NCBI GenBank assembly: GCA_015228895.1
Contig: JADGCR010000053.1
Location: forward strand, 1-12,080
Origin: Magnetococcales bacterium
Lineage (GTDB): Bacteria; Pseudomonadota; Magnetococcia; Magnetococcales; Magnetaquicoccaceae
Length of the DNA: 12,080 nt
Direction: 5' to 3'
This document shows, piece after piece, positions 6,006-12,080 of the stretch (within the stretch, counting starts at the first letter, position 1; each line of letters opens with the position of its first letter). The position numbers and the translations under genes are program-made. Below the pieces are notes generated by a model, which did not search any database, was not told the DNA's origin, and saw nothing but the letters and a program-made list of their open reading frames with translations.

Positions 6006-8198
6006 ATGTCCGTCCAAGAACCCCCGGCCTGCCGTTCCGGCTGCTGCGCCTCCAGCGCACCCGTCGCCCCTCCCGTTCCCCCGCCCGCTTCCGGGGTGGA
6101 GGGGGAGAAAATGGTGTTGCGGATCACCAAGATGTGCTGTCCGGTGGAGGCGGATCTGATCCGCAAGGCCCTCTCCGGGATGGAGGGGATCGCGCACATG
6201 GATTTCGACCTCATGCGCCGGGAGTTGACGATCCTGCATCGGAACGTCCGCCGGGTGGAGGTCATCGCCGCCCTGCGGGCCGTGGACATGGAACCGGACC
6301 CGATGGAGAAGAACGCCAACATCGTCCCGACACGGGACTGGCTGGTGACCGGAGTGGCCGGGGTGGCCGCCCTGGGGGCGGAAATCCTCGTCTGGAGCGG
6401 CGTGGACGAACACTCCTGGTGGGTCGTCGGTCTGGCGTTGATCTCCATCCTGGTTGGGGGCGTGGGCACCCTGAAGCGGGGCTGGATCGCCCTGCGCCAC
6501 CTCTCCCTCAACATCAACTTCCTGATGAGCCTGGCGGTGCTGGGCGCCATGGCCATCGGCCAGTGGCCCGAGGCGGCCATGGTGATCTTTCTGTTTGGCG
6601 TGGCGGAACGGGTGGAAGCCTACTCCCTGGAAAAGGCCCGCAACGCCGTGCGGGAGTTGATGGCGCTGGCCCCGGAGACCGCCACCATCCGGACCGACAG
6701 CGGGGCGTGGGAAACGGTGCTGGCCGCCACCGTGACCGTGGGAAGCCTGGCCCGGATCAAACCCGGCGAACGGATCCCTCTGGACGGGGTGGTGACATTG
6801 GGGCGTTCCGCCGTCAACCAGGCCCCCATCACCGGCGAGAGCGTCCCGGTCACCAGGGAGACGGGAGACCCGGTGTATGCCGGGTCGATCAATGGGGCCG
6901 GGGTGCTGGAATACCGGGTGAGCGCCGATTTCGCCCACTCCACCCTGGCGCGCATCGTCGCCACGGTCCAGGAGGCCCAGGGCAAACGGGCGCCCATGCA
7001 GCGCATCGTGGACGACTTCGCCCGCTACTACACCCCCGCCGTGGTGGTCATCGCCGGGTTGATCGCCACGGTGCCACCCCTGGTGACCCACACCCCGTTT
7101 TCCACCTGGTTTTACAACGCCCTGGTGATGCTGGTGGTGGCCTGTCCCTGCGCCCTGGTGATCTCCACCCCGGTCACCGTGGTGAGCGGCCTGGCGGCCG
7201 GGGCGCGACGGGGCATCCTGATCAAGGGCGGACTCTACCTGGAACAGGCCCACGCTCTGCGGGCCATGGCCCTGGACAAAACCGGCACCCTGACCCATGG
7301 ACGCCTGGAAATGACCGACTGCATTCCCCTGAAAGGCCGGGACCGGCAAGAGATCCTGACCCTGGCGGCCAGCCTGGAGGCCCACTCCGAACACCCGGTG
7401 GCGGCGGCCATCGTCGCTCAGGGAAACGGTCTGCCCCTCCACCCGGTCCAGCACTTCGAGGCCATCGTCGGTCTGGGAGCGCGGGGGGAAATCCTGGGGG
7501 AACTCCATCACATCGGCAATCATCGCCTGCTGGAGCAACTGGGGCTGTGTCGTCCGGAGGTGGAGGAGATTCTCCTGCCCCTGGAACAGGATGCCAAGAC
7601 GGTGGTGGTGCTGGCCTCCTCCAGCGAGCCATTGGCGGTGATCGCGGTCTCCGACCGGATGCGGGCCACCACCCCGGAAGCGATGCGCGACCTGCAGGGG
7701 ATGGGGATCGCCGTGACCCTGCTGACCGGGGACAATACCGCCACCGCCCGGGCCATCGCCCGTCAGGCCGGCATCGAGGATGTGCGCGCCGAACTGTTGC
7801 CGGAGGAGAAGTTGCACGCCATCGAAGAGATGATCCGGCGCTTCGGGGTCACCGGCATGGTGGGAGATGGCATCAACGACGCGCCCGCGCTGGCCAGGGC
7901 ATCCATCGGCATCGCCATGGGAGGCACCGGCACCGATACCGCTCTGGAGACCGCGGATGTGACCATCATGAACGACGACCTGCGCAAGATCGGGGAGTTC
8001 ATCCGTCTCGGACAGGCGACCCGGCGCATCCTGTGGGAAAATATCGTGCTCTCCATCGGCATCAAGGGCTTTTTTCTCGTGCTGGCGGCCATGGGATTCG
8101 CCACATTGTGGATGGCCGTCCTGGCGGACATGGGCACCAGCCTTTTGGTGATCTTCAACGGTCGTCGATTATTGAAATTCAAGGAGGTTTGCCGTTGA
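6006..8198 (+). CDS. cadA: P1B-2 type heavy-metal exporting ATPase (Zn/Cd/Pb), CadA/ZntA family
   Basis: This 730-residue inner-membrane pump hydrolyses ATP to export Zn(II), Cd(II) or Pb(II). The N-terminus is Cys- and Pro-rich (C9, C13, C14). A single heavy-metal-associated domain follows, with C44-C45-P-V-E48 in place of the usual CxxC. The membrane metal site is C380-P-C382. The catalytic core has the phosphorylated D424 in DKTGT, the HP of SEHPVA, TGDN, and GDGINDAP with D621 and D625. The last helices hold K687 and D708, 21 residues apart, as expected for the P1B-2 (ZntA) metal site. I chose ATG 6006 (GGAGAG just upstream) rather than ATG 5994, which overlaps that ribosome site. It is controlled by the divergent CadR through the dyad at 5940-5960. 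No cognate lipoprotein or signal-peptidase partner is visible. Confidence 0.95.
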   Translation: MSVQEPPACRSGCCASSAPVAPPVPPPASGVEGEKMVLRITKMCCPVEADLIRKALSGMEGIAHMDFDLMRRELTILHRNVRRVEVIAALRAVDMEPDPMEKNANIVPTRDWLVTGVAGVAALGAEILVWSGVDEHSWWVVGLALISILVGGVGTLKRGWIALRHLSLNINFLMSLAVLGAMAIGQWPEAAMVIFLFGVAERVEAYSLEKARNAVRELMALAPETATIRTDSGAWETVLAATVTVGSLARIKPGERIPLDGVVTLGRSAVNQAPITGESVPVTRETGDPVYAGSINGAGVLEYRVSADFAHSTLARIVATVQEAQGKRAPMQRIVDDFARYYTPAVVVIAGLIATVPPLVTHTPFSTWFYNALVMLVVACPCALVISTPVTVVSGLAAGARRGILIKGGLYLEQAHALRAMALDKTGTLTHGRLEMTDCIPLKGRDRQEILTLAASLEAHSEHPVAAAIVAQGNGLPLHPVQHFEAIVGLGARGEILGELHHIGNHRLLEQLGLCRPEVEEILLPLEQDAKTVVVLASSSEPLAVIAVSDRMRATTPEAMRDLQGMGIAVTLLTGDNTATARAIARQAGIEDVRAELLPEEKLHAIEEMIRRFGVTGMVGDGINDAPALARASIGIAMGGTGTDTALETADVTIMNDDLRKIGEFIRLGQATRRILWENIVLSIGIKGFFLVLAAMGFATLWMAVLADMGTSLLVIFNGRRLLKFKEVCR

Positions 8199-8254
8199 CT
8201 TTTTGTCCCAAAGGGGCATCATGTCAAAAACAACTTCGACAATGAGGATCCGTG

Positions 8255-8914
8255 ATGAAAATCTCGCCCAATCGGGAACAGCTGACTCTTGTAATGATCA
8301 TGAGCGGTTTGATTGTCTTTATTATCGCGGTGTTGTCGTTCGAGATCCTGTTCCCGCTGCAAAAAAAGGAAGAGGTGGCCGCCCCCCGGACGGTTGCGGA
8401 GCCTCCCGGAGAGAGCGGCGTCGCTCCGGCTGACGCGCCTGAGGAGGTCAAACTCTCCCCCCACGAGGTGAGACTTCCCGACTCCGACGGCAAGGCGGCC
8501 GAATCCGCGGCGAAAACCATGGAGTCCCACGAGTCGCCGAAAATGGAATCTCCCAAGAACAAACCCCCGCTGCCCACCATCAATCCCGCGGCGTTGAGCG
8601 GCAACAAACCCCCGCCCAAGCCCGAAGAGGAGGAAAAACCGGAAAAACCCCTGCCGGCGGAGGGGGGGTACACCGTACAGTTGGGCGCCTTCTCCAGTGA
8701 GGAGAAAGCCTCTGCCCTGGTCGCCAAATTGTCGGCGATCAAATTCGAAGGCAAGCCCCTGCCCGTCACCCAGCAGACCATCAAGGTGGGCAAACAGGTC
8801 ATGTACCGGGTGCGTCTTGGACCCTTCGCCAGTCAGGCGCGGGCCAAACAGGCCGCCGGACTGGCCAGCAGACAGGCCGCGGTCGAAGGCACGGTCCTGC
8901 GGCCCGGCCAATGA
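8255..8914 (+). CDS. SPOR-domain inner-membrane protein (DedD/FtsN-like)
   Basis: This 219-residue protein is predicted to have a short cytoplasmic start, one membrane anchor (about residues 11-33, LVMIMSGLIVFIIAVLSFEI), a long disordered Pro/Glu/Lys-rich periplasmic linker (about 35-133) and a C-terminal SPOR domain (about 136-217; YTVQLGAFSSEEKA and VMYRVRLGPFASQARAKQ). SPOR domains bind denuded peptidoglycan glycan strands at the division site, so a role in cell division or envelope remodelling is likely. The layout matches DedD or FtsN, but the linker carries no recognisable FtsN essential motif. ATG 8255 is preferred over GTG 8252, with AGGA (8245-8248) spaced 6 nt. The gap to the ATPase gene is 56 bp, and a TTGACT at 8195-8200 could be part of a separate promoter, weakly supported. 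Confidence 0.88.
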   Translation: MKISPNREQLTLVMIMSGLIVFIIAVLSFEILFPLQKKEEVAAPRTVAEPPGESGVAPADAPEEVKLSPHEVRLPDSDGKAAESAAKTMESHESPKMESPKNKPPLPTINPAALSGNKPPPKPEEEEKPEKPLPAEGGYTVQLGAFSSEEKASALVAKLSAIKFEGKPLPVTQQTIKVGKQVMYRVRLGPFASQARAKQAAGLASRQAAVEGTVLRPGQ

Positions 8915-8930
8915 ACCCGCGGACCGTCCC

Positions 8931-9344
8931 TTGGCCACCTATGTGCTGCTGATTCAACACGCCGCGCCCCGATGGGTGACGGTGGGCAAATGGGGTCGTC
9001 TGGCGCTGCAACCGGGTCACGCGTTGTACGTCGGCTCCGCCAGAAAGGGGTGGCGCGCCCGCATCGCCCGGCATCGCGCCACGGAAAAAAAAGTGCGCTG
9101 GCATATCGATTACCTGCTGACGGGTCCCCTCTCCCGCGTCACCGCGGTCTGGATGACCCCGGAAGACCGGGAGTGCCTCACCGCCACCGCCCTGGCCGCC
9201 CTGACCGGGATCTCCCAGCCGGGCAAGGGAGTGGGGTCGTCGGACTGCCGATGCCCGACCCACTATTTCACCGTCGCCTCCCCGCTGGAGGGGGTCGCGA
9301 CCCTGCTGGAAACCATGGGATTCGCTCCACTCCCTCAGACCTGA
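8931..9344 (+). CDS. DUF123 (GIY-YIG nuclease superfamily) protein
   Basis: This stand-alone DUF123 domain protein has 137 residues. DUF123 proteins are GIY-YIG-related and occur alone or fused to endonuclease III-like enzymes; the biochemical role is not settled. Visible family features are TYVLL at the start, ALYVGSA (Y33, G35), RIARH with R44 and H48, the WHIDYLL motif (H58, D60) and the C-terminal SDCRCPTHYF (C106, C108, H111). No ATG or GTG fits. In frame, the TTG at 8931 gives the usual family N-terminus; the only ATG is at 8697, deep inside the SPOR gene, where the added sequence looks like a shadow. No good ribosome site precedes the TTG. It begins 16 bp after the SPOR gene ends, so coupling to that gene's termination is plausible. 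Confidence 0.8.
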   Translation: MATYVLLIQHAAPRWVTVGKWGRLALQPGHALYVGSARKGWRARIARHRATEKKVRWHIDYLLTGPLSRVTAVWMTPEDRECLTATALAALTGISQPGKGVGSSDCRCPTHYFTVASPLEGVATLLETMGFAPLPQT

Positions 9345-9356
9345 GTTGTTCACGCC

Positions 9357-9385
9357 TTGCTGTTGCGGTCACAAACCTGTAAACT
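9357..9385 (+). promoter_or_regulatory. Possible sigma-70-type promoter before the 119-residue protein gene
   Basis: TTGCTG (9357-9362) and TAAACT (9380-9385) are separated by 17 bp in the 62-bp gap after the DUF123 gene. The -35 matches consensus at 3 of 6 bases and the -10 at 4 of 6, so support is modest. The local sequence is more AT-rich than the genes on either side. Confidence 0.25.
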
Positions 9386-9406
9386 GATGATTACGATCAC
9401 AACATC

Positions 9407-9766
9407 ATGGATACATTTGCAACCGGCAAGAAACGCGGACATGAAATGGACATAAACGGCCAAATGGAACAGGCCATTCAGCTTGGCATCAAGGCGCACC
9501 TGGCGTTTCGCAAGCACTCCGAGGCGCGCATCCTGGCCATTCGGGACGGATCCTGGCTGGAACCGGCTTCCCAGACCATACTGTTCCGTTTGCAAGCCGA
9601 ATACGACGCACTGCAAGAGGAGTACCGGTCTGCATTGCACACGTTGCGGGCGGCCGCCCCGGAAGAGTACGGCATCCTGTTGCGGGATATCGCCCAACAA
9701 ATCCGGGAGGAGGTCAACCAGTCGCCCCACTCCTCTCCGGTCCCGCCCCCGGAGGAGCGCCTTTAA
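9407..9766 (+). CDS. Unrecognised small helical protein
   Basis: I do not recognise this 119-residue protein. It is soluble, without signal peptide, membrane segment or cysteine. Residues about 18-107 look almost wholly helical with charged and hydrophobic residues alternating (for example ILFRLQAEYDALQEEYRSALHTL), suggesting a helical bundle or coiled coil. The end is Pro-rich. The start is uncertain: ATG 9407 has no ribosome site, while the in-frame ATG 9446 (106 residues) has a weak GGA upstream. The stop is 12 bp before the yciI start, and the ribosome site of yciI overlaps the stop codon. Tight coupling and ordinary codon use support a real gene. It may be cotranscribed with YciI, the REC-kinase and the epimerase. 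Confidence 0.65.
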   Translation: MDTFATGKKRGHEMDINGQMEQAIQLGIKAHLAFRKHSEARILAIRDGSWLEPASQTILFRLQAEYDALQEEYRSALHTLRAAAPEEYGILLRDIAQQIREEVNQSPHSSPVPPPEERL

Positions 9767-9778
9767 AGGAGCCTGAGC

Positions 9779-10078
9779 ATGTATTTTGCCATCATCAGCG
9801 AGGATGTCCCGGAGAGTCTCCCACTGAGGCTCGCGGTACGTCCCGCCCATCTGCACCACCTGGAAGCGCTGCGACAGGAAAACCGTCTGCTGCTGGCGGG
9901 TCCCTTTCCCCGCGCCACCGACGAGGAACCCGACGCGCTGGGCTTTTCCGGCAGTCTCATCGTGGCCGATTTCGATTCCCTCGCCGACTGTCTGGCCTGG
10001 GCCGATGCGGACCCCTACGTCAAGGCCGGCGTGTTCGCCACGCGGACGATCAAACCCTTCAAAAAAGTTCTGCCGTGA
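9779..10078 (+). CDS. YciI family protein
   Basis: This 99-residue protein belongs to the YciI family (DGPF-like ferredoxin-fold dimer). YciI members are small enzymes or binding proteins of mostly unknown substrate, and a few act as dehydrochlorinase or lactonase-like enzymes. Full-length family features are present: MYFAIISEDVP at the start, RPAHLHHLEAL with the conserved H24, LLLAGPFPR, GFSGSLIVADFDS, and the near-invariant DPYVKAGVFATRTIKPFKKVLP-type end, quoted here only in part. AAGGAG lies 7 nt before ATG 9779. The stop overlaps the GTG start of the REC-histidine kinase gene by 4 nt. Confidence 0.92.
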   Translation: MYFAIISEDVPESLPLRLAVRPAHLHHLEALRQENRLLLAGPFPRATDEEPDALGFSGSLIVADFDSLADCLAWADADPYVKAGVFATRTIKPFKKVLP

Positions 10079-11442
10079 CGGTTGGGCGTCTCGATACCCC
10101 GCCGATGAATACCGGGACAGGCACCCCCATCGTGGCCAACCGGGTGGAACCACGCTCTCCCCCCCTGGATCAGGAGGCGCTGCGCAACGACCTCAAAAGA
10201 CAGCGCGTGCTCATCGTGGACGATGTGGCGATCAACATCAAAACACTGGTCAACATCCTGAGCGCGGAGTACGAAATCAGCGTGGCGATCCATGGCGCCT
10301 ACGCCCTGGAAATCGTATCGACGACCCCGGTGGATCTGATCCTGCTGGATGTGGTGATGCCGGTGATGGACGGCTACGAGGTGTGCCGACAACTCAAGGC
10401 GAACAGCGCCACCCGTCATATTCCCGTCATCTTCATCACCTCGAACCGGGACGCCACGGACGAAATCTTCGCCCTGGAGCTTGGCGCGGTGGATTTCATC
10501 GCCAAACCGGTGATTCCGGCGGTGGTGCAGGCGCGTGTCAGAACCCACCTGGGTCTGATCCGCGCCCTGGAGCAGGTGCAAAAAAAAACCACCCATCTGG
10601 AAATCACCAACACGGTTCTCCAAAACACCATCCAGCAATTGAACCAGACCAGCGCGGAGTTGGTGCGCAACGAAAAAATGGCCTCCCTGGGACGCCTGGT
10701 GGCCGGTTTCGCCCATGAGATCAACACCCCGATCGGCATCTCCATCACCCTGATCTCCAACATACCCGAAATGACACGTCAACTGAGCGCGATGCTCTCC
10801 GGGGAAGAAGTGGACGAAGACGAACTGAACACGGTTTTGCATCAACTCAACAAAAGCGCGGATCTGGGACTCTCCAGCCTCACCAAGGCCGCCGATCTGG
10901 TGCGACGCTTCAAGAGGATCTCCACCGATCAAACCTCCGAGGAGGCGCGCCTGTTCAACCTCGGCGATCTGCTGCAGGATATCATCACGACCCTGCACGG
11001 CATGTTCGGCAAGACCGGCATCCGGATCACAACCCACTGCCCGGACGTCATACAGATCCACTCCCGGCCAGGATTGATCAGCCAGGTTCTGACCAATTTC
11101 CTCATGAACAGCCACAAACACGCCTTCGACAATGGCCGACGGGCCGGACACATCTCCATCGAGATCCGGTTCGAGCCTGATCAGCGGCACCTTCATATCC
11201 GTTACGCCGACGATGGCCGGGGCATTCCGCAACAGAATCTGCCGGTGATCTTCGAACCCTTCTTCACCACCGCCAGGGAGAGCGGCGGATCCGGTCTCGG
11301 ACTGACCATCTGCTACAACATCATCACCAATCAACTGAATGGCAGCATCGCCTGCCAGAGCGAGGAGGGGGCGGGGGTGGTCTTCGAGGTGCAACTGCCC
11401 ATCGCTCCCCAACCACAAGCCATGCAAAGGGACGCTCCATGA
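10075..11442 (+). CDS. Hybrid receiver-histidine kinase (REC-HisKA-HATPase)
   Basis: This soluble 455-residue two-component protein has an N-terminal receiver domain (about residues 43-160; D49, D50, phosphoacceptor D92 in LLDVVMP, K144 in AKP). A coiled-coil linker (about 160-200) follows, then a histidine kinase core with H214 in AGFAHEINTPIG, the N-box at N345 (FLMNSHKHAF), G1 box DDGRGIP (D380), FEPFFTT and G2 box GGSGLGL. No membrane segment, PAS or HAMP domain and no DNA-binding output are present. The receiver probably takes phosphate from another kinase and gates this one. Start choice is uncertain: GTG 10075 overlaps the yciI stop by 4 nt but has no clear ribosome site, and ATG 10105 has none either. 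Its stop overlaps the next gene's ATG (ATGA), supporting translational coupling. Confidence 0.9.
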   Translation: MTVGRLDTPPMNTGTGTPIVANRVEPRSPPLDQEALRNDLKRQRVLIVDDVAINIKTLVNILSAEYEISVAIHGAYALEIVSTTPVDLILLDVVMPVMDGYEVCRQLKANSATRHIPVIFITSNRDATDEIFALELGAVDFIAKPVIPAVVQARVRTHLGLIRALEQVQKKTTHLEITNTVLQNTIQQLNQTSAELVRNEKMASLGRLVAGFAHEINTPIGISITLISNIPEMTRQLSAMLSGEEVDEDELNTVLHQLNKSADLGLSSLTKAADLVRRFKRISTDQTSEEARLFNLGDLLQDIITTLHGMFGKTGIRITTHCPDVIQIHSRPGLISQVLTNFLMNSHKHAFDNGRRAGHISIEIRFEPDQRHLHIRYADDGRGIPQQNLPVIFEPFFTTARESGGSGLGLTICYNIITNQLNGSIACQSEEGAGVVFEVQLPIAPQPQAMQRDAP

Positions 11443-12080
11443 TCTTGATCACAGGATGTACCGGGCAGGTAGGCTCCGCGCTGATTCGCAAGCTTCTGCG
11501 CGAAGGAAAGAATCCGAACGAAATTCGTGGCCTGGTGCGGCATCCCGGCACCACCAGGGATCCCGCCTTTCCCAGGGAGATCGAACTGTTCAAGGGGGAT
11601 GTCGCCGATCCGCGGACCGTGGCCGCGGCCATGGAGGGGGTCCGACAGGTCATGCATCTGGTGGGCATCCTGGTGGAGAGTGGTCTGGAAACCTTTCACC
11701 GGGTCCACGTCGAGGGGACGCGCCACGTGGTGGAGGCGGCCAAAAAAGCGGGCGTGTCCAGCCTGATCGGGGTGAGCGCCCTGGGGACCCGACCCCACGC
11801 CCCCAGCCGCTATCACCAGACCAAGTGGCAGGCCGAAGAGTCCATCCGCCGCAGCGGCCTCCCCTACACCCTGTTCCGCCCTTCGGTCATCTTCGGCCCC
11901 CTGGACGATTTCACCAACCAGTTGGCCAACATGGCCCGCTTCTCACCCGTGGTGCCCATCCTGGGGAGAGGCACGATCCGCATGCAGCCCGTCTGGGTGG
12001 AAGACGTGGTTCACTGCCTCGCCCGCTCCCTGGAGGACCCCTCCCTGCGCGGAGAGACCCTGGAAATGGGCGGCCCGGAA
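11439..12080 (+). CDS. NAD(P)-binding epimerase/dehydratase, NDUFA9-like, 3' end outside the window
   Basis: This is a Rossmann-fold protein of the atypical/extended SDR group resembling complex I NDUFA9-like NAD-dependent epimerases. The first 214 residues are visible and the frame stays open at the window end. Residues 1-12 form the nucleotide-binding loop (TGCTGQVG, the G-x-x-G-x-x-G pattern). D54 within FKGDVADP, the VGILVESG stretch and Y125-x3-K129 (YHQTK) follow, then LFRPSVIFGP. The last is typical of NDUFA9-like proteins, where the family serves quinone or lipid-related roles; the substrate here is unknown. Its ATG overlaps the stop of the histidine kinase gene, with AAGGGA about 8 nt upstream. 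Confidence 0.88.
   Translation, partial: MILITGCTGQVGSALIRKLLREGKNPNEIRGLVRHPGTTRDPAFPREIELFKGDVADPRTVAAAMEGVRQVMHLVGILVESGLETFHRVHVEGTRHVVEAAKKAGVSSLIGVSALGTRPHAPSRYHQTKWQAEESIRRSGLPYTLFRPSVIFGPLDDFTNQLANMARFSPVVPILGRGTIRMQPVWVEDVVHCLARSLEDPSLRGETLEMGGPE

Noticed and set aside
5924..8245. 773-codon plus-strand frame and 621-codon minus-strand frame over the metal ATPase
   Set aside because: Both are Gly/Arg/Pro- or Gln/His-rich shadows. The frame from 6006 contains every P-type ATPase motif.
8199..8254. Terminator after the metal ATPase gene
   Set aside because: Only a short CCC-AAA-GGG stem is visible, preceded rather than followed by a T-run, which is too weak to call.
8697..8930. Upstream extension of the DUF123 frame to ATG 8697
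   Set aside because: It would overlap most of the SPOR domain and adds only a Ser/Pro/Arg-rich shadow sequence absent from DUF123 proteins.

Overview
The window is a gene-dense stretch of a GC-rich (about 60-69% in most genes) Gram-negative, probably proteobacterial, chromosome. The case rests on gene content: a CadR/PbrR-type MerR regulator beside its P1B ATPase, an inner-membrane SPOR-domain protein, TerC/Alx, DedA and CNNM/CorC families, and short intergenic gaps. I cannot name the species. No tRNA, rRNA, CRISPR array, transposase or phage gene is visible.

Left part (1-5520). A CNNM/CorC ion transporter, cut by the window start, is transcribed leftwards. It diverges from a rightward run of three membrane proteins: a TerC-family Mn(II) exporter, a SulP anion transporter with STAS domain, and a DedA/VTT protein. 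Gaps of 26 and 35 bp suggest one operon. The 606-bp divergent region (1200-1805) holds no convincing gene but is rich in symmetry: a 20-bp perfect palindrome in the corC leader, a 93-bp AT-rich inverted repeat, and a stable predicted hairpin upstream of terC. The SulP protein carries an extra C-terminal tail with a SWIM-like CxC-x8-CxH motif, encoded in DNA of clearly lower G+C than the transporter core. This is the most unusual object in the window.

Middle (5493-8198). A divergent heavy-metal cassette: a cadR-type repressor/activator on the minus strand and a Zn/Cd/Pb-exporting P1B-2 ATPase on the plus strand. The promoter between them has the 19-bp spacer typical of MerR-regulated promoters and a perfect 21-bp operator dyad. 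The last 28 bp of cadR overlap the 3' end of the DedA gene tail to tail.

Right part (8255-12080). A rightward series: SPOR-domain membrane protein, DUF123/GIY-YIG-like protein, an unrecognised 119-residue protein, a YciI-family protein, a REC-histidine kinase hybrid without output domain, and an NAD(P)-binding NDUFA9-like epimerase/dehydratase cut by the window end. The last three open frames overlap by 4 nt each, so they are probably translationally coupled.

Overall the left and middle parts read as ion and metal homeostasis (Mg/Co-type, Mn, anion, Zn/Cd/Pb). The right part mixes envelope, small-enzyme and signalling genes. I found no clearly new defence or mobile system. The best leads are the SulP-STAS-SWIM fusion and the structured divergent region before it.
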